A stretch of DNA of 11,811 nucleotides. It comes from CAMYJH01 sp041589735 (GTDB taxonomy: Bacteria > Pseudomonadota > Gammaproteobacteria > HK1). Of this stretch, positions 7,122-11,811 are shown piece after piece. The position numbers were made by a program, and so were the translations under genes. Location of the stretch: NCBI GenBank assembly GCA_041589735.1, contig JBFHVA010000102.1:1-11811 (forward strand), given 5' to 3'. Each line of letters starts with the position of its first letter. Positions within the stretch are counted from its first letter, which is position 1. Under the pieces are notes generated by a model, which made no database searches, had not been told where the DNA came from, and worked only from the letters and a program-made list of their open reading frames with translations.

Positions 7122-8630
7122 ATCGTCGATAAAGGGATCAATCTGGTCCAAGAATTCGACCGCGCGAGAAATGTCTTGCGCCATCTCCCGGTCTTCTTCC
7201 CAGACGTCGACGCGATTCCTCACCGCGGCGTGCAGCGCCTCCAGCCGAGCGCTGGTGCGCAGGGGCCGGAGCAGATCGACGCCCTGGGCGGCGCAAAGCA
7301 GCTCGATGGCGAAGATTGTTGTCGTATTGAAAACGATGTTCGCCAGCTTGAGCGCGGCGCCCATGCCCATGGACACGTGGTCTTCCTTGTCCGCCGAGGT
7401 CGGAATCGAATCCACCGACGCCGGATGCGCCAGCCCCTTGCTTTCGCTGGCAAGGGCGGCGGCGGTGACCTGGGCAATCATGAATCCTGAATTCAAGCCC
7501 GCATCCTTAACCAGAAACGGAGGCAATCCCGAGAATGCGGTGTTGGTGAGCTTTTCAATCCGCCGCTCGCTGATGGTGCCAAGCTCCGCCACCGCCATGC
7601 CCAGCATGTCGGCGGCAACGGCAATGGGTTGTCCGTGGAAATTTCCACCGGAAATGATGGAGCCGTCGTCAGGAAAAATGAGCGGATTGTCCGTGACCGA
7701 GTTCATTTCAATAGCGAGCTTGCTTTCCACGTCGGATAACACGTCCCGCGCCGCGCCGTGGACCTGCGGTGCGCAGCGCACGCTGTAAGGATCCTGCACG
7801 CGTACGTCTCCGAAGCGATGGGATTCGCGTATTTCGGAGCCAGCAAGAAGCGTGAACAGATTGTGGGCGCTCGCCTGCTGCCCCGGATAGGGCCTCAGGG
7901 CGTGCAGCCGGGGGTCAAAAGCGGCGTCGGTTCCCCGCAGCGCGTCCACCGACATGGCGGCGATCAGATCCGCAGCCCGCACCAGCCTTCGAACCGCAAT
8001 AACCGCGTTGGCGAGCAGCGCAGTCATGGCTTGGGTGCCGTTTATCAGGGCGAGTCCTTCCTTGGGCTCGAGGGTGAAAGCTTTGAGGCCCGCACGGGCA
8101 AGTCCCTCCGCGGCGGGGAGCGTTTCTCCGTCGACCTGCAGCTGGCCCTTGCCGAGCAGCGGCAACGCAAGATGCGCGAGCGGCGCCAGGTCGCCGCTTG
8201 CGCCAACGGAACCCCGGCTCGGCACAGGAGGCAGAATATTCGCGTTCAGTAACGAGAGAAGCGCATCGATAATCTCCGCGCGCACGCCGGAATGACCCCT
8301 CGCCAGAGTGTTTGCGCGAAGCAGCAGCATTCCGCGCACGGCGGCCGGATCCAGCGGCTCGCCCACGCCGGCGCAATGACTGAGAATGAGGCGCTCCTGC
8401 AACAGCGCGAGCTTGTCCGCCTCAATGCGCACCTTCGCCAGATCACCGAAACCGGTGTTGACTCCGTAAACCGCCTCCTCTTTTTCGAGCGTGTCCAGAA
8501 CGGTCTGGCGCGCGGCGGCCACGCGATCCCGGGCCGCGTCATCAAGTACACAGCGCGAACCATCGAAAACGACCGCGCGATAGCGATCCAGGTCGAGGCT
8601 CTTGCCGTCTACAACGAGCAATGAATTCAC
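7113..8630 (-). CDS. hutH: Histidine ammonia-lyase
   Basis: HutH removes ammonia from L-histidine to give trans-urocanate, the entry step of the hut pathway. The 505-residue length matches the family (about 510). The conserved YGVNTGFG is at 55-62, and SVGASGDLAPLAHLAL (141-156) contains the Ala-Ser-Gly (144-146) that cyclises to the MIO cofactor. Other typical blocks are NGTQAM, the QDPYSVRC segment, SVTDNPL, SGGNFHG and the HPASVDSIPTSADKEDHVS region. The start is GTG (rc of 8628-8630) with only a weak purine stretch ahead of it; no ATG fits better. The TGA overlaps the 3' end of the convergent deacylase gene by 9 bp. No terminator separates the two. The upstream spacer carries two inverted repeats that may regulate it. 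Confidence 0.97.
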   Translation of the reverse strand: MNSLLVVDGKSLDLDRYRAVVFDGSRCVLDDAARDRVAAARQTVLDTLEKEEAVYGVNTGFGDLAKVRIEADKLALLQERLILSHCAGVGEPLDPAAVRGMLLLRANTLARGHSGVRAEIIDALLSLLNANILPPVPSRGSVGASGDLAPLAHLALPLLGKGQLQVDGETLPAAEGLARAGLKAFTLEPKEGLALINGTQAMTALLANAVIAVRRLVRAADLIAAMSVDALRGTDAAFDPRLHALRPYPGQQASAHNLFTLLAGSEIRESHRFGDVRVQDPYSVRCAPQVHGAARDVLSDVESKLAIEMNSVTDNPLIFPDDGSIISGGNFHGQPIAVAADMLGMAVAELGTISERRIEKLTNTAFSGLPPFLVKDAGLNSGFMIAQVTAAALASESKGLAHPASVDSIPTSADKEDHVSMGMGAALKLANIVFNTTTIFAIELLCAAQGVDLLRPLRTSARLEALHAAVRNRVDVWEEDREMAQDISRAVEFLDQIDPFIDDLG

Positions 8631-8656
8631 GCTCTGTGTTTGTAGCGCGATCTTTG

Positions 8657-8701
8657 GTGCGCGGCACTACGCGCGGGGTGCCAGTTGTTATGGGCGCAAC
8701 T
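8657..8701. promoter_or_regulatory. Adjacent inverted repeats upstream of hutH
   Basis: Two neighbouring inverted repeats lie 27-71 bases before the hutH start. The first is GGCAC (8663-8667)/GTGCC (8678-8682), and a GTGC at 8657-8660 can pair alternatively with the GCAC at 8664-8667. The second is AGTTG (8683-8687)/CAACT (8697-8701). No T-run follows on the minus strand, so a classic intrinsic terminator is unlikely. An operator or leader structure of hutH is possible. I could not find a convincing -35/-10 pair or a HutC-like site here. Confidence 0.35.
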
Positions 8702-8713
8702 CACGCGTCATTA

Positions 8714-8899
8714 CTACCCGGTGAGGGCCGTCACGAAGCATTGCGCAAGTGGAATGTAGTCGGAATTGGGAAGCGAGAAAAATCGTAGAAACTCTGGCGT
8801 CGAGATCAAACCGGCGATGAAGCTTTCCAGCAGCGACTGACTCACTGGGTGCAGGCGCAGCGGAAATTCGCACACAATCATCGCAACTTCTGGGGGCAT
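8714..8899 (-). CDS. Possible small protein of 61 residues, unknown function
   Basis: I do not recognise this protein. The case for it being real is the strong GGGAGGA Shine-Dalgarno five bases before its ATG, its position 80 bp after the methyltransferase gene on the same strand, and the fact that it fills most of an otherwise empty spacer. The sequence begins MPPEVAMIVCEF. It has a moderately hydrophobic middle (LLESFIAGLISTPEFLRFF) that could form an amphipathic helix, and ends in VTALTG. There is no signal peptide or clear transmembrane segment. It contains two cysteines. It could be a third member of the amine-related unit, a decayed fragment, or a chance frame with a fortuitous Shine-Dalgarno. 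The other open frame in this stretch (8688-8873, minus) lacks such support. Confidence 0.4.
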   Translation of the reverse strand: MPPEVAMIVCEFPLRLHPVSQSLLESFIAGLISTPEFLRFFSLPNSDYIPLAQCFVTALTG

Positions 8900-8904
8900 G
8901 CGCG

Positions 8905-8911
8905 TCCTCCC
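8905..8911 (-). promoter_or_regulatory. Strong Shine-Dalgarno of the 61-residue frame
   Basis: On the minus strand GGGAGGA is followed by five bases (CGCGC) and an ATG. It is among the strongest ribosome-binding sites in the window, better than those of hutG, hutF and hutH. It is the main reason for listing the small gene. Confidence 0.45.
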
Positions 8912-8960
8912 GTCCGACGAGCCAATCCCACAGGTAGGGAATGCATTAGTTTGAAGCCTA

Positions 8961-8973
8961 GCGACAAAGTCGC
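8961..8973. repeat. Small perfect hairpin after the MttB-family gene
   Basis: GCGAC AAA GTCGC is a perfect 5-bp stem with a 3-base loop, 7 bases after the methyltransferase stop on the minus strand. No T-run follows. It could mark an RNA-processing site or a weak attenuator before the small downstream frame, or be a chance feature. Confidence 0.25.
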
Positions 8974-8979
8974 GCTATT

Positions 8980-10521
8980 TCAAAGCAATTCACCGCATCT
9001 TCGCGCAACGAAGTCTTCCAGTTCTCCCCGCCTCGAGGATTCGAGGGCAGGCTCTTTATATGCTTCCAACATCGACTCACATTGGTATCTCGCCCGCGCC
9101 AGCGCGTCGTTGCCCCCTTCCGCCCCCCACTGCTCGAAGGATTTCCTTATCCCGATTCGGGGATTGAAGAAAGCTTCCCGGTAGTGCTCGAAGGTGTGAT
9201 CGGCATCGAGAAACATTCCGCCCGGACCTACTTCGTGAATAGTATTCAATGCCAGCGTGTCGTCGGAAACGTCTATTCCTTTCACCAGGCTGCGCACCAT
9301 GGCAATTTGATCCAAATCCAGGATCAGCTGCTCATAGCTCATCGTGAGGTAGGACTCGAGAATTCCGGCACCGTGCATCAGATAGTTGACTCCGCAAAGT
9401 ACCGAGGTAACCAGCGTGAACATTCGCTCATAGTTGCTCTGCGCATCGGGCACGGGGGAATCGGTGAGCGCGCCACCGCCGCGGCAGGGCAGATTGTACC
9501 TTCGCGCAAGCTGCGCGCAGGCAGCGATACAGATCGCAGATTCGGGACTGCCGATGGCGGGCGCGCCGGTGCGCATGTCCAGATTGCTCGACGCCGTGCC
9601 ATAGAGCACCGGAGCCCCCGGATTTACGAGTTGGGTCAAAACGATGCCGGCAAGCACCTCGGCGTTTTGCAGCGCCAGGGCGCCGGCGATGGTGGTGGGC
9701 CCAGAGACACCGGCCATCACGAAGGGACTGATGAGGTTGACCTGACCATAGCGCGCGAAGGTGACCAGGCTCTCCACCATGGCGGTGTCGTATACCAGGG
9801 GGCTGTTCACGTTGACGCTGCAGTGCGCCACCGGCCCCGAGCGCAGCGCATCTTCACCGCCAAATACGATCGCGAGCATCTCCAGGGCGTCCATGGACTC
9901 TTGCTTGCCGTTGACGAACCCGGACTGCACCGGCTTGTCGGCAAGCGTAAGAATGGCGCGCCAGCAGAGCAGGTGGCGGGTTTCTACTGGCACGTCTTGC
10001 GCTTCGACGGGTTTTCGGCCGACCACGTGGATTTCGGGCGAGAGGTTTGAAATCCGGGTTAGCTGCTCCACGTCCGCGAGGGTGCCGGTGCGCCGCACAC
10101 CATCGAGGTCGCGCACGAAGGGCGGTCCACCCCCGGCCATCACCGCGCAGTGGTCTGCTCCGATGGTGACGCTGTTTTGCGGCGACCTTGCCTTCAGGGT
10201 GTAAATCGCAGGCGCGCTGCTAAGCGCGTGCGATATCAGATCGTCCTCGATATAGACCCGCTCGCCCTCGACTCGGGCGCCCGCTTGACGAAAATATCCA
10301 ATCGCCTCGTCGCTGCGGAATACGACGCCGGTGCGTTTGAGTATGTTGAGCGAGGCCTCATGGATGCGCTCGACCTTCGCGGGGTCCAGCAGGTCAAGCT
10401 TTTTCAGCCTTACAGTGATGGGAATCGAGCGGGAGACGCTTTCCGTATTCGCCCGCTCGCGCCGCATGCGCTCTCTGCGACCGCCGCGCCTTGGCCGATC
10501 TGCCTTTTTGCGCGTCGTCAT
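8980..10521 (-). CDS. MttB-superfamily (trimethylamine methyltransferase-like) protein, non-pyrrolysine
   Basis: This 513-residue protein belongs to the MttB superfamily of corrinoid-dependent methyltransferases. Archaeal MttB demethylates trimethylamine with pyrrolysine. The many bacterial homologues without pyrrolysine use quaternary amines; MtgB, for example, demethylates glycine betaine. The gene is uninterrupted with no in-frame stop, so it is a non-Pyl member. Recognisable segments are the Arg/Lys-rich N terminus (1-24) often seen in proteobacterial members, VERIHEASLNILKRTGV (50-66), VMAGGGPPFVRDLDG (127-141), ISPFVMAGVSGPTTIAGALA (264-283), AIGSPESAI (322-330) and RYNLPCRGGGALTDS (341-355). 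The ATG at 10521 follows the cyclodeaminase-family gene by 26 bp, so they form an operon. No corrinoid protein or methyl acceptor gene is in the window, so the substrate is open: betaine, methylated amino acid or other. Confidence 0.88.
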   Translation of the reverse strand: MTTRKKADRPRRGGRRERMRRERANTESVSRSIPITVRLKKLDLLDPAKVERIHEASLNILKRTGVVFRSDEAIGYFRQAGARVEGERVYIEDDLISHALSSAPAIYTLKARSPQNSVTIGADHCAVMAGGGPPFVRDLDGVRRTGTLADVEQLTRISNLSPEIHVVGRKPVEAQDVPVETRHLLCWRAILTLADKPVQSGFVNGKQESMDALEMLAIVFGGEDALRSGPVAHCSVNVNSPLVYDTAMVESLVTFARYGQVNLISPFVMAGVSGPTTIAGALALQNAEVLAGIVLTQLVNPGAPVLYGTASSNLDMRTGAPAIGSPESAICIAACAQLARRYNLPCRGGGALTDSPVPDAQSNYERMFTLVTSVLCGVNYLMHGAGILESYLTMSYEQLILDLDQIAMVRSLVKGIDVSDDTLALNTIHEVGPGGMFLDADHTFEHYREAFFNPRIGIRKSFEQWGAEGGNDALARARYQCESMLEAYKEPALESSRRGELEDFVARRCGELL

Positions 10522-10547
10522 GCGTTACCGGCAACCCAAGCCGGGGC

Positions 10548-11564
10548 CTACATATCTTTCGGATCGCGATAGTAGACCAGCGGCGTGCCGACGCCTTTTT
10601 CTTTCGCCTTCTCGTAAGCGAGATGACCGATCATGATGTCGCTCACGGCGAATCCCTTGTGCCAGAAAAGGATACGCTCGCTCTCTGATTCGCGCCCCGG
10701 TTTGATGCCGGCGACAATTTCGCCGATTTCTCCGTAGCAATGCTCGTCACCCAACTCGCCCGCCTGGATGAGCCCGGCGAACTGCCCGTACTGGGACTGC
10801 TTGCACTGATTCCAGTCGTCAACGACGAACTTATCCACTGAGTACGGCAGCGTTGGCTCCACCGACAGCACCGCGCCGTAAGGTTGAAGCAACGCTCCGG
10901 GCTTGACCAGGGATTCCGGGACCAGCACCTCGTGCTCGATCAGTCTCGAGGCGTCGACGATGATGTCCGCATCGCGAACGGTATCGGCGGCGTTGTCTTT
11001 GACCACGATGTTCTTATTCAGTCGCTTCGACATCTCGTCGGCGAAGCGTTCGCGGGACTCGGGCCGCTTGCTGGTTACGCGGATCTCCTGGAAGTCGAAC
11101 AGGTGATCCATCATGGCCACGTTATACCAGGACGTTCCGCGGGCGCCGATATGACCCAACACGCACGGCTTTTCGCAGGCCAGATACTTCGCCCCCACCG
11201 CGGTCACCGCTCCGGTTCGCATCCAGGTGGTGGAGGTGGCGTTAATGATGGCGTATGGCGCTCCGGTCTCCGGGCTAAACAGCGTCAAGGTGGCGAACTC
11301 CGACGGCATATCATGCTCGTAGTTTCTCTGAAAGTCGCCTATGACTTTGACCCCGCAAGAGCTGACGGGCTCCACATAGCCTTTGAGAATATTGAAAAGC
11401 TTTTCCGGATAATCGAGCGGCAGGTGGTCCTTGGACGGCATGATGACTTTCCTCTCGCCGTGCGCTTTAAGACCAAGCTCGATCGAGTCCATGATTTCTT
11501 GAAGACTCAAGTCTAGGGAATCGATGTCTTCTTTGGACAGAAAAAGCACTTCCACGCTCGGCAT
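10548..11564 (-). CDS. Ornithine cyclodeaminase/mu-crystallin family protein
   Basis: A 338-residue NAD(P)-dependent protein of the OCD/mu-crystallin family, which includes ornithine and lysine cyclodeaminases, archaeal alanine dehydrogenase and ketimine reductases. Family landmarks are Lys in CGVKVIGDF (K73), the carboxylate-binding MRTGAVTAVGAKYLA (115-129, R116), the Rossmann turn GHIGARG (137-143), VDASR (203-207), the putative catalytic Asp in FVVDDWNQ (246-253) and the C-terminal FWHKGFAVSDIMIGHLAYEKA (300-320). The Rossmann loop departs from the common GxGxQA pattern, so cofactor preference or activity may differ. True ornithine cyclodeaminase activity cannot be assumed. It heads a minus-strand unit with the MttB-family gene, suggesting an imine or amino-acid step in metabolism of an N-methylated compound. 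The ATG has AAGGAGG four bases upstream. Confidence 0.88.
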   Translation of the reverse strand: MPSVEVLFLSKEDIDSLDLSLQEIMDSIELGLKAHGERKVIMPSKDHLPLDYPEKLFNILKGYVEPVSSCGVKVIGDFQRNYEHDMPSEFATLTLFSPETGAPYAIINATSTTWMRTGAVTAVGAKYLACEKPCVLGHIGARGTSWYNVAMMDHLFDFQEIRVTSKRPESRERFADEMSKRLNKNIVVKDNAADTVRDADIIVDASRLIEHEVLVPESLVKPGALLQPYGAVLSVEPTLPYSVDKFVVDDWNQCKQSQYGQFAGLIQAGELGDEHCYGEIGEIVAGIKPGRESESERILFWHKGFAVSDIMIGHLAYEKAKEKGVGTPLVYYRDPKDM

Positions 11565-11568
11565 GGGG

Positions 11569-11575
11569 CCTCCTT
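11569..11575 (-). promoter_or_regulatory. Shine-Dalgarno of the cyclodeaminase-family gene
   Basis: AAGGAGG on the minus strand is followed by CCCC and the ATG at 11564. It matches the 16S anti-Shine-Dalgarno very well but with short spacing (4 bases). A GTG three codons downstream (11553-11555) would be further away (13 bases) and is less likely. Confidence 0.65.
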
Positions 11576-11649
11576 GTTTTTATTTCGAAACGCCGTGGTC
11601 CCGAATGCGACTGGATTTGACGACAGGAAAAGTCCAAGACGGACGCCGC

Positions 11650-11679
11650 AGTCTACCGCGAGACTACGCGGGTGGACAA
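11650..11679 (-). promoter_or_regulatory. Candidate sigma-70 promoter for the cyclodeaminase-methyltransferase unit
   Basis: On the minus strand TTGTCC (rc of 11674-11679) and TAGACT (rc of 11650-11655) are separated by 18 bases. Each matches four of six consensus positions. The start of transcription would fall near 11643, leaving a leader of about 80 bases before the ATG at 11564. The match is modest and untested; it is listed because it is the best pair in the 247 bases upstream of the gene. Confidence 0.3.
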
Positions 11680-11727
11680 AAATTGGCGGGGAAAACGCGC
11701 CGCTACTGGCGGAGCGGAGATTGAAAG

Positions 11728-11750
11728 CCGGGGGCTTATCCAGCCCGGGC
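11728..11750. repeat. GC-rich hairpin near the right edge
   Basis: GGGCT (11732-11736) and AGCCC (11742-11746) form a 5-bp stem around TATCC, and flanking C and G bases can extend it with a bulge. It lies upstream of the candidate promoter. It could end a minus-strand transcript entering from outside the window, since a possible gene tail stops at 11777. There is no T-run, so a terminator call is weak. The rest of 11565-11811 shows nothing further. Confidence 0.25.
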
Positions 11751-11811
11751 CGTGTCCTGGGGCGGTGACCGTTGTATCAGGCGGCGCGGCTGGAAAAATC
11801 GACTTTGCCCA

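Noticed and set aside
8688..8873. Second small minus-strand frame overlapping the 61-residue frame
   Set aside because: It lacks a Shine-Dalgarno and its composition looks like an out-of-frame shadow.
9082..10050. Plus-strand frame of 322 codons opposite the MttB-family gene
   Set aside because: It is opposite a gene with full-length family similarity and has no recognisable motifs, as expected of a GC-rich shadow frame.
8980..10521. Pyrrolysine-containing trimethylamine methyltransferase
   Set aside because: The coding frame has no internal TAG, and no pyl genes are seen. The protein is a non-pyrrolysine homologue, so the TMA substrate should not be assumed.
10548..11564. Genuine ornithine cyclodeaminase making proline
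   Set aside because: Family membership is clear, but the altered Rossmann loop and the MttB neighbour do not allow this specific activity to be assigned.
11777..11809. Tail of a minus-strand gene ending at 11777 (GKVDFSSRAA then TGA)
   Set aside because: Only ten codons are inside the window; it could easily be chance and has no recognisable domain.
1..11811. CRISPR arrays, tRNA/rRNA genes, insertion sequences or attachment sites
   Set aside because: No repeated spacer pattern, RNA gene signature, transposase or flanking repeat was seen on either strand.

Overview
The window (about 60% GC or more, densely packed) looks like a proteobacterial chromosome, most likely a gammaproteobacterium. 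That guess rests on the Pseudomonas-type five-step histidine route (HutF plus HutG), a CysQ, and an SDR resembling E. coli YgfF. No rRNA, tRNA, phage or insertion sequence is visible, and the taxon cannot be fixed from the sequence alone.

Region 1 (1-3889) holds most of a histidine utilisation locus: the N-terminal part of hutU (-), hutG (+), hutI (-) and hutF (+). The fifth enzyme, hutH (-), lies at 7113-8630. Together they would convert histidine to urocanate (HutH), imidazolonepropionate (HutU), N-formimidoylglutamate (HutI), N-formylglutamate (HutF), and finally glutamate plus formate (HutG). The genes alternate strands instead of forming one operon. hutU/hutG and hutI/hutF diverge from short spacers. 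hutG/hutI converge with overlapping stop codons.

Region 2 (2495-7121) is a plus-strand unit running from hutF into four genes not obviously part of histidine catabolism: a YgfF-like SDR (apparent CTG start), a CysQ-type bisphosphate nucleotidase, a PIG3-type NAD(P)H:quinone oxidoreductase, and a ProXp-ala-type Ala-tRNA(Pro) deacylase. The last overlaps hutH tail to tail by 9 bp.

Region 3 (8631-11811) is a minus-strand unit pointing towards hutH. It contains an ornithine cyclodeaminase/mu-crystallin family protein, a non-pyrrolysine MttB-superfamily methyltransferase, and a possible 61-residue protein with a good Shine-Dalgarno. It suggests metabolism of an N-methylated amine or amino acid, with the substrate unknown. 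Its position beside the hut genes allows, but does not prove, a link to methylated histidine derivatives. The spacer before hutH carries two neighbouring inverted repeats. The last 247 bases hold only a candidate promoter and a small hairpin.
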